Assembly (NCBI GenBank): GCA_041390905.1
Contig: JAWKPA010000012.1
Location: forward strand, 1,674,001-1,738,000
Origin: JACKCD01 sp041390905
GTDB lineage: Bacteria > Chloroflexota > Anaerolineae > Promineifilales > Promineifilaceae
Reading direction: 5' to 3'
DNA length: 64,000 bases
A model generated the notes under the pieces. The model was not told where the DNA came from and did no database searches. It worked only from the letters and a program-made list of their open reading frames with translations. Below, one piece after another: positions 40,898 through 50,121 of this stretch. The first letter of the stretch is position 1. Every line of letters starts with the position of its first letter. Position numbers and translations under genes: made by a program.

Positions 40898-43168
40898 TTA
40901 ATGTGCATATTCATTCTGCCCGTTGCTGCCGGGCAGTTTGAAGGTACTAACTGAGGTGCGGAGCCGGTCGGCCAATTCCGCCAGATTGCTGATGGAAACG
41001 GCCGCTTGTTTAGTACCTGCCGCCGTTTGCTGTGTCACCTCAGCAATGTTGTTCATTGACCGCGCCAGCGACTCGGAGCCGCGTGCCTGCTGCCGCGCCG
41101 CCAGCGAAATGGATTGAATCAACTCTGCCAATTCGGCCGATACCTGCTCAATTTCCGTTAGCCGTAAGCCAGCGTCATTGGCAAGCTGTGACCCATCCAC
41201 CACTTCGCGGGTGGTGGCTTCCATAGCGGCTACGGCCGCGTTGGTTTCCGTTTGAATGCTTTTGATCAGCCCTGCAATTTGCTGCGTGGCGGCGGCGGAA
41301 CGCTGTGACAGCCGCTTTACGTCTTCGGCCACCACGGCAAACCCGCGCCCGGCCTCGCCAGCGGCGGCTGCTTCCAGCGACGCATTGAGCGCCAGCAGGT
41401 TGGTGCGTTTGGAGATGTCGCGGATAAGCTGGACGATTTCGCCGATTTCCTGCGAGCTTTCGCCCAGCCGCTTGATGCGTTTGGCCGTTTCCTGCCCCTG
41501 CTCCCGAATGCGATCCATCCCCTGGATGGTGTTTTGCACGGCGTTGGCACCGTCGCGGGCGGTGTGCCGGGCTTTTTGCGCCACCTGGGCCGACAGAGCG
41601 GCGTTTTCCGAAACCTGTTGAATAGAAATGGACATTTCATCAATGGCGGCGGAGGTGTCTACAATCTGAACGGCCTGGGTTTCGCTGCCCTGCGCCAAAT
41701 GTTCAGCCGTGGTTTGGATTTCGTTGGCCGAGGAGCCTACCTGGAGGGTGGCTTCCTGCACGTTGACAATGATTTCGCGCAGTTGGGCGATCATGTAGTT
41801 GAAGGAGTCGGCGATGGAGCCGGCCGCATCAGCGGTTACTTCAGCTTGAATGGTCAGGTCGCCGTCGGCCACATCGCTTACTTCGTTCAGCAGCTTGATG
41901 ATGGAGTTTTCGATGCTGTCACGCTCGATTTGGACTTCGCTAATGAGGTTGGAGAGCTGGTCGAGCAGACCATTTAGCCCCACGGCCATGTTGCCCAGTT
42001 CGTCACGGGCGAGAATGGGGGTGCGGTTGCTGAGGTCGCCTGACTCAACGCGGCGGAAGACGCTGCTGATGGCGTTGATTTGGCTGGTGAAGGAGCGGGT
42101 GAAGAGGACGGCGACGATGACAACGACCAGCGCGGCAATGCCACCCAGGGTCAGGGCGAATTGGGAGAGGTCGGCAATGGGTTGGTTTACTTCAGCTACG
42201 GCAATTTCGGCCATGAAGGCCCAGGTGAGGCCGTTGGGGTGATAGCTATTGGGTGCTTGAATGACGACAGGTGCCCAGGAGCTGAGGACAGGGGTGTTGC
42301 GATAGTCGTTGATGATTTCGGTGCCGGTGCCGCCAGCGAGGGCGTTTTGGCTGGCGATGGTGTTGACGACGATTTGGGGGTTGAGAACGGCCGTTTGTAC
42401 CCCCAACTGATCTACAAAGCGAGACTCCGAGCGGAACAGCCCGTCTGCACCCACCAGATACGTTTCGCCCGTATCGCCCAAACCGGTGCGCTCGGTCATA
42501 ATTTCGGAAATGGTTTCTTCACCAATCTCCAGAATGACTGACCCGATGGCGATGCCGTTGCTGTTAAGAACGGGCGCTCCAACTTTCAGGTTGCCTTCAT
42601 TGTGGATGACGTTAAAGCTGATGTCGTCAATGACAATGCCGCTGCGCGAGGCAACCATAAACTCTGGTTTTACCTCGCCGGTGACTAAAACATTGGTGTC
42701 CTGCGAATCGTCCAGCGTGGCGTAGACGACATTGCTTTCCAGATCAACCAGCATGATGTCTTGATAGACCTGGCGGTTGTCGGCATAACGCTGCAAGATG
42801 CCCTCGATGTTGGCGTAGGCGGCCTGGTAGGCGGGGTCGTCTTTGCTGTTTCGTAGTTCGATCAAAGTTGGCAGCCCGCCCAGTTCGGCCGTGCCGGTGA
42901 CGGCCGGCAGTTCGCGGATGAAGCGGGCGTCAATGGTGATCTGCTCAAAGAAGGTTTCGATTTGCTGCTGTTTGGTGGCTTGCACCGCTTCCAGGGCGGC
43001 AAAGGCGTCGTTGAGCAAGGCGTTGGAGGCGTTGCGGAAGACGACGGTGCTGAGAATGCCCATGGGGATGAGGGAGAGTGCCAGGAAGATGAGCAGCAGT
43101 TTGTTGCGTACCGTAAAAATTCGGGAGGCTTGGTAACGCTGTTCTGCGTTTTGGTTTTTGTTTTCCAT
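40898..43168 (-). CDS. Methyl-accepting chemotaxis protein (Cache-type sensor), MCP 1
   Basis: This 756-aa protein has TM1 (about 23-43), a periplasmic sensor domain of about 290 residues with dCache-like elements (MLVDLESNVVYATLDDSQDTNVL, YLVGADGLFRSESRFVDQLG, WAFMAEIAVAEVNQPI), TM2 (about 338-362), HAMP, then a long coiled-coil signalling domain. The hairpin tip reads ISKRTNLLALNASLEAAAAGEAGRGFAVVAEDVKRLSQRS. No C-terminal NWETF-type tether is seen. GAGGAC lies 5 nt before the ATG. It is the receptor nearest cheR. Confidence 0.93.
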   Translation of the reverse strand: MENKNQNAEQRYQASRIFTVRNKLLLIFLALSLIPMGILSTVVFRNASNALLNDAFAALEAVQATKQQQIETFFEQITIDARFIRELPAVTGTAELGGLPTLIELRNSKDDPAYQAAYANIEGILQRYADNRQVYQDIMLVDLESNVVYATLDDSQDTNVLVTGEVKPEFMVASRSGIVIDDISFNVIHNEGNLKVGAPVLNSNGIAIGSVILEIGEETISEIMTERTGLGDTGETYLVGADGLFRSESRFVDQLGVQTAVLNPQIVVNTIASQNALAGGTGTEIINDYRNTPVLSSWAPVVIQAPNSYHPNGLTWAFMAEIAVAEVNQPIADLSQFALTLGGIAALVVVIVAVLFTRSFTSQINAISSVFRRVESGDLSNRTPILARDELGNMAVGLNGLLDQLSNLISEVQIERDSIENSIIKLLNEVSDVADGDLTIQAEVTADAAGSIADSFNYMIAQLREIIVNVQEATLQVGSSANEIQTTAEHLAQGSETQAVQIVDTSAAIDEMSISIQQVSENAALSAQVAQKARHTARDGANAVQNTIQGMDRIREQGQETAKRIKRLGESSQEIGEIVQLIRDISKRTNLLALNASLEAAAAGEAGRGFAVVAEDVKRLSQRSAAATQQIAGLIKSIQTETNAAVAAMEATTREVVDGSQLANDAGLRLTEIEQVSAELAELIQSISLAARQQARGSESLARSMNNIAEVTQQTAAGTKQAAVSISNLAELADRLRTSVSTFKLPGSNGQNEYAH

Positions 43169-43188
43169 GATAAGTCCTCTATCAATAA

Positions 43189-45504
43189 TTAGGCTGCGCG
43201 TGAACGGCCGTTTGTCCCATTCCCACCCGCTAAGCGGAAACGACTCACCGACCCACGCAGCTCATCAGCCAGCAAGGTAAGGTTGTTGATAGAAACGGCC
43301 GCTTGTTTCGTCCCGGCCGCCGTTTGCTGCGTTACCTCAGCAATCTCGTTCATGGCCCGCGCCAGCGTTTCCGAGCCACGTGCCTGCTGCTGCGAAGCCA
43401 GCGAAATAGATTGGATTAGCTCTGAAAGCTGCCGCGACACCGTTTCAATTTCGGTAAGAGCCGAACCCGCCTCATTGGCAAGCTGCGCCCCACTGACCAC
43501 TTCCTGCGTCGTGATTTCCATCGCCTGTACCGCTTCCAGCGTCTCGCTCTGAATCGTGCGAATCAAGCTGCCAATTTGCTTGGTTGCTTCCGTGGCCTGT
43601 TCCGCAAGTTGTTCCACTTCTTCGGCCACCACGGCAAAACCTGACCCCGCTTCCCCAGCCATTGAAGCCTGGATGGAAGCGTTGAGCGCCAGAATGGCCG
43701 TGTTGTCGGCAATGTCTTCGATCAGCTCCACAATCTTGCCGATTTCTTCCGAGCTTTCACCCAGGCGGCGAATCCGCTTGGCCGTTTCCTGCACCTGCTC
43801 CTGAATGCGCTGCATCCCGGAAATGCTGTTTTGCACGGCGCGGGCACCCCGCTGGGCGTTGTTGAGCGCCTGACGGCTAACGGTTGCCGATGTGGTGGCG
43901 TTTTCCGACACCTGTTGAATCGAAACGCTCATCTCGTCAATAGCCGCCGACGTGTCAATAATTTGCGACGCCTGCGATTCGCTGCCGTAGGCCAAATGCT
44001 CGGCCGTGGCCTGAATCTCGTTGGCCGATGAGCTAACCTGAAGCGTGGCCTGCTGCACGTTTTGGATGATTTCCCGCAGTTCGGTAATCATCATGTTAAA
44101 CGAGTCGGCAATAGCCCCGGTTAAGTCATCTGTTACTTCTGCCCGTGCCGTCAAATCACCCTCGGCCACGCCGCTAACCTCATCGAGCAGCCGCATGATG
44201 GCCGCCTCAATGTTGTCACGCTCTTCCCGCGTCTGAATGAGGTTCAGGGTGTCGTCGAGCATGGTGTTGAGGTTGCTTGCCATGCGTCCCAACTCATCCT
44301 GGGTTAAGACGGGGACGCGGGCATGGTAGTCGCCTCGACGGATGGATTGGAACAGTTCGCTTATTTTGTTGACCTGCCCCAGCAGTTGGCGGGTGAAGAA
44401 GAAGGCTAAAACGGCGGCCAAAATAATGGAGACAAGGCCGATGATGATGGCGTTGCGCTGGGCGTTGGCAATGGGCAGTAGTGCTTCCTGAGAGTCAATG
44501 GTGGCAATGGCTGTCCAGCGTAACCCTTCAACGGCCGGCAGCTTGGAGATGGAGGTGACTTTGGTGTAGCCATGTACGGCATCTTCATTATCTTCGCCTG
44601 CGGCACGTATCCAGCCGGGTTCGGTGGCTTCCAGGACGCCGGCCGCTTTGAGCGAATCGGGCAAGATTTCGCCAACGTGTTCCGGGTTTACAGCGTCGAA
44701 GATGGCGACACCATTGCCGTTGAACACAGTTAGATGGCCGGTTTCGCCAAAGGTGGCACCAGCAACGATGTCGAGAATTTCCTGGATGTCGAGCGTGGTG
44801 CGGAGTACGCCGATGACTTGCTCCTGGCTGTTGCGGATGGGGACGGCGATATTAACGGCCGTTGTGTTCGTACTTTCGTCAAATTCAGGCTCATCAATAA
44901 AAACCGCGCCGCTGCCATTGTTCCACGCCGCTTGCCACCAGCCCTCGTCAGCCTGGTAGTAGTCGGAGGTGCGGTTGGTGCTGCCAACCAGTGCGCCATA
45001 GCGGTCGGTGGCAAACAGCTCCACGTGGTGTGGGAACTGCTCCTGGAAGTCGCGCAGTTGGTGGGCGATAAAGTTAATCTCGTCGTCGTCGCTGAGTGCG
45101 TTTTGAATCAGCGGGTCAGAGTCAGGGGCAGCTACCCACTGGGCATCTAGCTGCAGGATCTGGTTTTGGATGTCGCTGTCGCTGCCGCTGTAGCTGGCGT
45201 TGGCCGCTTCGATCCGCACGTAGAGCGGTTCGATGTTCGCCAGGGTTTCGATGAGGCGCACATTTTCCACGAGTGCCTGCCCGATTTGGGTGGCGGTGCG
45301 TGCGGCGTGGTCGGCGAAGGATTCACCGGCTTGCTCGCGCAGGGCGTTGGCGCTGGTGATGTTGGTGACGACGCCAAGCAGGGCAAGCGGGAGCAGGGTT
45401 ACGATAATCATGGCGAGGATGAGTTTGGTGGCAACGCTGCTGGTTAGTTGAGCCATGATGTCGCGTATGGTGTTGATGGAAGAGCTTACCGTCATTTGTG
45501 ACAT
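43189..45504 (-). CDS. Methyl-accepting chemotaxis protein (Cache-type sensor), MCP 2
   Basis: This 771-aa protein has TM1 (about 22-50), a periplasmic dCache-like region (VELFATDRYGALVGSTNRTSDYYQADEGWWQAAW, NIAVPIRNSQEQVIGVLRTTLDI, TGHLTVFNGNGVAIFDAV), TM2 (about 350-372), HAMP and a signalling domain. Its tip is IADNTAILALNASIQASMAGEAGSGFAVVAEEVEQLAEQA, slightly divergent from the usual R-T-N. The YYQADEGWW segment resembles ligand-binding loops of Cache domains. It ends 20 nt before MCP 1, and the signalling domains are paralogous. Confidence 0.93.
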   Translation of the reverse strand: MSQMTVSSSINTIRDIMAQLTSSVATKLILAMIIVTLLPLALLGVVTNITSANALREQAGESFADHAARTATQIGQALVENVRLIETLANIEPLYVRIEAANASYSGSDSDIQNQILQLDAQWVAAPDSDPLIQNALSDDDEINFIAHQLRDFQEQFPHHVELFATDRYGALVGSTNRTSDYYQADEGWWQAAWNNGSGAVFIDEPEFDESTNTTAVNIAVPIRNSQEQVIGVLRTTLDIQEILDIVAGATFGETGHLTVFNGNGVAIFDAVNPEHVGEILPDSLKAAGVLEATEPGWIRAAGEDNEDAVHGYTKVTSISKLPAVEGLRWTAIATIDSQEALLPIANAQRNAIIIGLVSIILAAVLAFFFTRQLLGQVNKISELFQSIRRGDYHARVPVLTQDELGRMASNLNTMLDDTLNLIQTREERDNIEAAIMRLLDEVSGVAEGDLTARAEVTDDLTGAIADSFNMMITELREIIQNVQQATLQVSSSANEIQATAEHLAYGSESQASQIIDTSAAIDEMSVSIQQVSENATTSATVSRQALNNAQRGARAVQNSISGMQRIQEQVQETAKRIRRLGESSEEIGKIVELIEDIADNTAILALNASIQASMAGEAGSGFAVVAEEVEQLAEQATEATKQIGSLIRTIQSETLEAVQAMEITTQEVVSGAQLANEAGSALTEIETVSRQLSELIQSISLASQQQARGSETLARAMNEIAEVTQQTAAGTKQAAVSINNLTLLADELRGSVSRFRLAGGNGTNGRSRAA

Positions 45505-45583
45505 TGGGTTCCTCTTGGTCTACCGGCGGGCGTGTGGCCCACGGGCATGTGTCATGGTCTGATAGGGGGAGGTGGAGGGGGGA

Positions 45584-47779
45584 TTAACGGCCGTTAACCC
45601 CACGCCCACTCCCGTTCGGCAGACGGAACGTACTAACCGAACTACGTAACTCATTGGCTAACTGAGCCAGATTGTTGATCGAAACAGCCGCCTGCTTCGT
45701 CCCAGCGGCCGTTTGCTGCGTCACATCTGCAATATCACTCATCGCCAGGGCAATCGCTTCCGAGCCACGCGCCTGCTGTTTGGCCGCCAGCGAAATAGAT
45801 TGAATCAAACCAGACAACTGATTCGATACATCCTCAATCTCGCGCAGCGTCCCGCCCGCTTCGTTTGCCAAGCTGGCTCCGTTATCCACTTCACGGATTG
45901 CCAGGCTCATAGAAGTAACGGCGGCATGTGTTTCCTGCTGGATGCTGCGGGTCAGTGCCACAATTTGGCGCGTTGCTTCCGTAGACCGCTCCGCCAACCG
46001 TTCCACTTCCTCGGCCACCACGGCAAAGCCGCTGCCCGACACCCCGGCACGTGCCGCCTGAATCGAGGCGTTGAGTGCCAAAATGCTGGTACGGTTAGAG
46101 ATACCGCTAATGAGCTTCACAAACTCGTTAATCTGACGTGAGCTTTCGCCCAATTGCTCAATCCGGCGAGCCGTCTCCTGCACCTGGGCGCGGATGCGGT
46201 TCATACCGGCGATGGTGTTTTGCACGGCACGGGTGCCTCGCTGGGCATTGACGGAGGCTTGTTCGCCAACCGTGGCCGACAGCGAAGCATTTTCGGAAAC
46301 CTGCTGGATAGAAACTGTCATCTCGTCAATGGCAGCCGAGGTGTCAATGATTTGTGCCGCCTGGGATTCACTCCCATATGCCAAATGCTCGGCGGTGGTT
46401 TGAATTTCATTGGCCGATGAGCTAACGTGGAGCGAGGTTTCCTGAACGGCCGTAATAATTTGCCGCAGTTGCCCAATCATAAAATTAAAAGAGTCGGCAA
46501 TCGCTCCGGTCATGTCAGTAGTCACTTCCGCTTCAACCGTCAAATCACCTTCAGCCACACCCGCCACCTCATCAATTAGCTTCATGATGGCAGCTTCAAT
46601 GCGGTTACGGTCTTCACGGGTTTCAATGAGTGTCAGGGTGTTGTCCAACATGCTGTTTAGTCCCTGCGCCATTTGCCCCAATTCGTCGTCGCCCAGGTCG
46701 GCAACGCGGTTTTCCAGTTGTCCTTCTCCCACTTCAATAAAGGTTTGGTTAATTGCATCAATAGATTGCGTAATTTGGTGGGAAACCAGATAAACAACGC
46801 CACCGGTGATGATGAGGGCAACCAGAACCAGCGCGATAAACAAGATAAGGCTGGTTTGGGCGCGGGATTGAATGTTGCTGGCGGTGGCGATGAGCTTGGC
46901 GGCAAGCTGGAACTCCACATCGCCTAGCCGGTCAATGCGCACGCTGGCGGTTTGGAACCAGAGGTCGGGGGCAACGCCAAAGTTGCCAATGGCGGAGTTG
47001 TTGATGGCAACTTCACGTAAACGCAAGAAGTTGTCTACCTCTTTGCCCTGTACGGTTTGGGTGTAGAAATCAATTTCGTCGGGGCGGCTGGCGTTGAGAA
47101 AGGCGGTTTCCAGGGCGGCCTGCCCACCGGCCACGGTTACAAAGCGGCCTAGCTCGCTTGGCTTCACCCGGTCGGCGGCAAAAACGTCGGCCAAAATGGC
47201 GCGTTCTTGCCCGGCTAACTCCTTGATTTGCAGGAAGAGGTTGTAGGTGGTGAGCAAGCGGCTGATTTCGCCATCGGAACTGAGGCGGGCGGAAAAGGCC
47301 ACCACGTTGAGGAGTTGGGAGGTAATGGTGCTGTAGCTGTTGATGGCGTTGGCACTGGTGACAGAGAGGGTGTCAATTTGGTTGTGGATGGCGGGAAGCT
47401 GGGAGAGGTTGTTGATGGCTCCCGTAGCGAGGCCCTCAAATTCCGGCCCAAATTGGGCGGCGTCGAAGTCGGCAAAGAGTTCGAGCAGGGTGGCTTTGCT
47501 GGCGTCGCTTGCCTTGCGCTGGGTCAACATTTGCTGTTGAAATTGTTGGCCTCCACTGCCCAGAAAGAGGGCGGTTTGGGCGCGTTCTTTTTGCAGTTCG
47601 TCAACATAGTCGCTGAGGGCGACGGAAAAGTTGACAAGGTTCTGGATGTCTGCCATTTCGCTGGCTAACTGTGCCCGGTTGATTGCTTCGACGGTGACAA
47701 AGTAGAGCAGGGCGAGCAGCGGCATCAGAACCAGAAGGAGGTGTTTATGACTGAGTTTGATATTTTTTAAACTGATCAT
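45584..47779 (-). CDS. Methyl-accepting chemotaxis protein with NIT-type sensor, MCP 3
   Basis: This 731-aa protein has TM1 (about 15-32), then an all-helical periplasmic domain beginning LVNFSVALSDYVDELQKERAQTALFL. This matches the NIT (nitrate/nitrite-sensing) domain in its E-L-Q-x-E-R signature. TM2 follows (about 312-333), then HAMP and a signalling tip ISNRTSILALNASIQAARAGVSGSGFAVVAEEVERLAERS. ATG 47779 has GGAA 6 nt upstream. The AACGGCCGTT at 45586 overlaps the stop codon. It is the first receptor after the CheW gene, the pilJ slot. Confidence 0.92.
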   Translation of the reverse strand: MISLKNIKLSHKHLLLVLMPLLALLYFVTVEAINRAQLASEMADIQNLVNFSVALSDYVDELQKERAQTALFLGSGGQQFQQQMLTQRKASDASKATLLELFADFDAAQFGPEFEGLATGAINNLSQLPAIHNQIDTLSVTSANAINSYSTITSQLLNVVAFSARLSSDGEISRLLTTYNLFLQIKELAGQERAILADVFAADRVKPSELGRFVTVAGGQAALETAFLNASRPDEIDFYTQTVQGKEVDNFLRLREVAINNSAIGNFGVAPDLWFQTASVRIDRLGDVEFQLAAKLIATASNIQSRAQTSLILFIALVLVALIITGGVVYLVSHQITQSIDAINQTFIEVGEGQLENRVADLGDDELGQMAQGLNSMLDNTLTLIETREDRNRIEAAIMKLIDEVAGVAEGDLTVEAEVTTDMTGAIADSFNFMIGQLRQIITAVQETSLHVSSSANEIQTTAEHLAYGSESQAAQIIDTSAAIDEMTVSIQQVSENASLSATVGEQASVNAQRGTRAVQNTIAGMNRIRAQVQETARRIEQLGESSRQINEFVKLISGISNRTSILALNASIQAARAGVSGSGFAVVAEEVERLAERSTEATRQIVALTRSIQQETHAAVTSMSLAIREVDNGASLANEAGGTLREIEDVSNQLSGLIQSISLAAKQQARGSEAIALAMSDIADVTQQTAAGTKQAAVSINNLAQLANELRSSVSTFRLPNGSGRGVNGR

Positions 47780-47852
47780 GTTTCGTTCCGTCAATTCGGC
47801 GTGTCACGTGTGGGTGACGATGCGCGTCTACAGGTGGTTGATCTGTTCTGAG

Positions 47853-49511
47853 TTAGGTTAGGTCAAATTGCCAGATGGCGGGTGAGAGCAGCAGCTTTTC
47901 CAGGTCGAGGAGGACGAGCAAACGGCCGTTTTCCTCATACACACCCTGCAAATAGGGGGCTACCTGGTCTTCAATGGGGGCACTCAACACGCCAATCTGG
48001 TCAGTATCGAGATAGCGAATATCTTCGATCTCATCTACCACAAGTCCGGTGGTGATGGACGAGGCGTGTTTTTCGCTGTGTACCACCATTACCTGGCTGT
48101 CGCCGTGGCTAAAACTTTGCTCGCTGTGGCCGTTGCTGCTCAATCCCAGGAAGGCACGTAGCCCGATGAGTGACAAGACATCGCCGCGCAGGTTGGTGAC
48201 GCCCATGAGCCAGCCGGGGACGTTGGGGATGCGGGTAACGGCCGTTAATTGCGCCACTTCACGCACATGGTTGGCCGGAGCCGCATACATCTCGCCCGCC
48301 AGCATAAAGACCACATATTGGCGCAGGCTTTGCAGCGGCGCGGTCAGTTGTTCGCTGGAAAGGTCGGTGATGGTGCCGTTACCATAAGCCGCCTCTACCT
48401 CATCATCAATGGTGCTGATGATGTCTTGCAGATAGTCGGCTGCGGGTTGGAGCGCGGCCAGGGCGGCGGCTTCGTCGTCAGAGAAGTCGGCAGCGGGTTC
48501 TTGCAGCGCGGCCAGGGCGTCGCTTTCATCGGCAAAAAGCCGGGGCGCGGGTTCTGCGGTTGCTGCATCTGCCAATGTTTCTTGCAAAGCCAGCAGAGCG
48601 TCGTCTTCGTCGGCACTGCTCATGGTTTCCGCCAGGGCGGCCAGGGCATCGGCTTCGTCGTTGCTGTCGGCCGCAAAAACGGCCGTTTCTTGCAAGGCAT
48701 CCGCATCGGCCAACAAAGCAGCCAGGGCGTCGTCTTCGTCGTCGCTGTCGGCCGCGAAAACGGCCGTTTCTTCCGGCTCGGCTTCCTCTGCCAGCAGGGC
48801 AACCAGCGCTTCATCTTCATCGCCGTCGGGCATGGAGTCAAAAACGGCCGTTTCTTCCAGCTCGGCTTCGTCGGCCCATAAGGCCATCAGGGCATCATCG
48901 TCGTCGGCGAAAATGGCCGTTTCTGCCAGTGTGTCTTCGTCGTCTTTGTCGCGTTCATCGGGAGCGGGGTCAAAAACGGCCGTTTCTTCCGGCTCGTCTT
49001 CGTCTTCAACCGCTTCAACTGGGGTTTCCGCTTCTTCGGCTAAATCGGCGGCAATAAAAATGTCGTCGGCCTGCCCCGCCAGAAGCGCGTCGGTTGCCTG
49101 GTCAAGCAGTTCCAACAGCCCTTCATCTTCGGGCAGCGTGCCGTCGTCCAGGTCAAAGGGGGAATCATCGAGCCAGTCGGGTTTGGGGTTGGCGAGCCTG
49201 TCGCGGGCGGGTTTGTCATCGGTGCTGACCGGTTCGGAGGTGGGGTCAGAAACAGCCGTTTCTGGTTCCCCCCTGGCTGCTTGCAACGGGTTCAGCAGCA
49301 GCGATGCCTCCATCTCTGCCAAATCACTTAGGGCTGCCAGCGTTTCCGGGTCAAAAAGGGACGAGTCGGCCGGCGGTTGCAGCAACGCTTGCTCCATCGC
49401 CGCCATATCATCCGCTTCTTTCGGCTGCGGTGGCGTTGCCTTTGGCTGGATGAGGTCTGCCAGCGGGTCTTGGTTTGTTTCTTTTTCAGGCTCTTTTTTC
49501 TGATTACTCAC
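47853..49511 (-). CDS. CheW-like adaptor with very long acidic repeat linker
   Basis: This 552-aa protein has residues 1-390 disordered, acidic and alanine-rich. It contains a 25-40-residue repeat around ETAVFxxxxDxxxDALxALxAE (at least five copies of EETAVF or QETAVF). The CheW domain is 395-550 (RQYVVFMLAGEMYAAPANHVREV, GWLMGVTNLRGDVLSLIGLRAFLG, TGLVVDEIEDIRYLD). The linker repeats are where AACGGCCGTT falls (48678, 48759, 48843, 48975). The start is GTG with GAGG 10 nt upstream. It is PilI-like by position, and the linker could act as a flexible spacer within a signalling array. Confidence 0.85.
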   Translation of the reverse strand: MSNQKKEPEKETNQDPLADLIQPKATPPQPKEADDMAAMEQALLQPPADSSLFDPETLAALSDLAEMEASLLLNPLQAARGEPETAVSDPTSEPVSTDDKPARDRLANPKPDWLDDSPFDLDDGTLPEDEGLLELLDQATDALLAGQADDIFIAADLAEEAETPVEAVEDEDEPEETAVFDPAPDERDKDDEDTLAETAIFADDDDALMALWADEAELEETAVFDSMPDGDEDEALVALLAEEAEPEETAVFAADSDDEDDALAALLADADALQETAVFAADSNDEADALAALAETMSSADEDDALLALQETLADAATAEPAPRLFADESDALAALQEPAADFSDDEAAALAALQPAADYLQDIISTIDDEVEAAYGNGTITDLSSEQLTAPLQSLRQYVVFMLAGEMYAAPANHVREVAQLTAVTRIPNVPGWLMGVTNLRGDVLSLIGLRAFLGLSSNGHSEQSFSHGDSQVMVVHSEKHASSITTGLVVDEIEDIRYLDTDQIGVLSAPIEDQVAPYLQGVYEENGRLLVLLDLEKLLLSPAIWQFDLT

Positions 49512-49619
49512 AGTCAGCTAACCTCACGCAAAAAGAATGGTTCCCGTCAACAAGCAAAACGAAACAAACCTGACTGTGAGCCAGTTATTTTGTTTCAGAT
49601 ACAGTTGTTAGATGGGAGT

Positions 49620-49667
49620 TAATGGCTGGCAAATTGGGCACGATGTAGGAGGTGGTGCCAGCCATTA
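49620..49667 (-). terminator. Hairpin downstream of the CheY-like gene
   Basis: TAATGGCTGGCA (49620-49631) and TGCCAGCCATTA (49656-49667) form a perfect 12-bp stem with a 24-nt loop, 24 nt after the stop of the CheY-like gene. It could separate the two regulator genes from the rest of the array. Confidence 0.55.
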
Positions 49668-49690
49668 GCGTTTATCGAAAGGGATTTGTC

Positions 49691-50053
49691 CTAGATGAGC
49701 CTGGCGACCATTTGCACCAGTTCGTTTTCATCAAATGGCTTGGTCATGTACTCATCGGCTCCCTGGCGCAGCCCCCAAAAGCGGTCGCTGTCCCGGTTTT
49801 TGCTGCTCAACATCAAAATCTTGATGTCCTTGGTGTTGGCCGCTGTTTTTAGCTGGCGGCACACCTGGAAACCGTTTTGCAGTGGCAAAACAATGTCCAA
49901 CACAATGAGGTCAGGCATTTCGCGGGCTGCTTTTTCCAAAGCTTCTTCACCGTTGGTGGCGGTGCTAATGCGGTACCCCTGCCGGGTAAGCGGGGTGCTG
50001 ATCAGGTGACGATGGGTGGGGCTGTCTTCTACAATTAAAATTGATTTACTCAT
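49691..50053 (-). CDS. Single-domain response regulator (PilH/CheY-like)
   Basis: This 120-aa receiver has acidic pocket ED9-10 (IVEDSPTHR), phospho-acceptor Asp53 (IVLDIVLPLQNG), Ser/Thr switch in MLSSKNRD, and Lys in MTKPF. There is no output domain. It lies immediately after the TPR-REC gene and before the CheW gene, exactly like pilH after pilG. TAGGT lies 7 nt before the ATG. Confidence 0.93.
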   Translation of the reverse strand: MSKSILIVEDSPTHRHLISTPLTRQGYRISTATNGEEALEKAAREMPDLIVLDIVLPLQNGFQVCRQLKTAANTKDIKILMLSSKNRDSDRFWGLRQGADEYMTKPFDENELVQMVARLI

Positions 50054-50121
50054 GGTTGCTACCTATCTTTGAAATCATGTTTGAATTGCAAACGATTCCT
50101 TTTCTCCTTTGCCAAGACTGT

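Noticed and set aside
48622..49503. Serine-rich 293-codon plus-strand frame opposite the CheW linker
   Set aside because: The Ser/Ala repeats are the complement of the acidic linker repeats (GAC/GAA read in reverse), not a separate protein.
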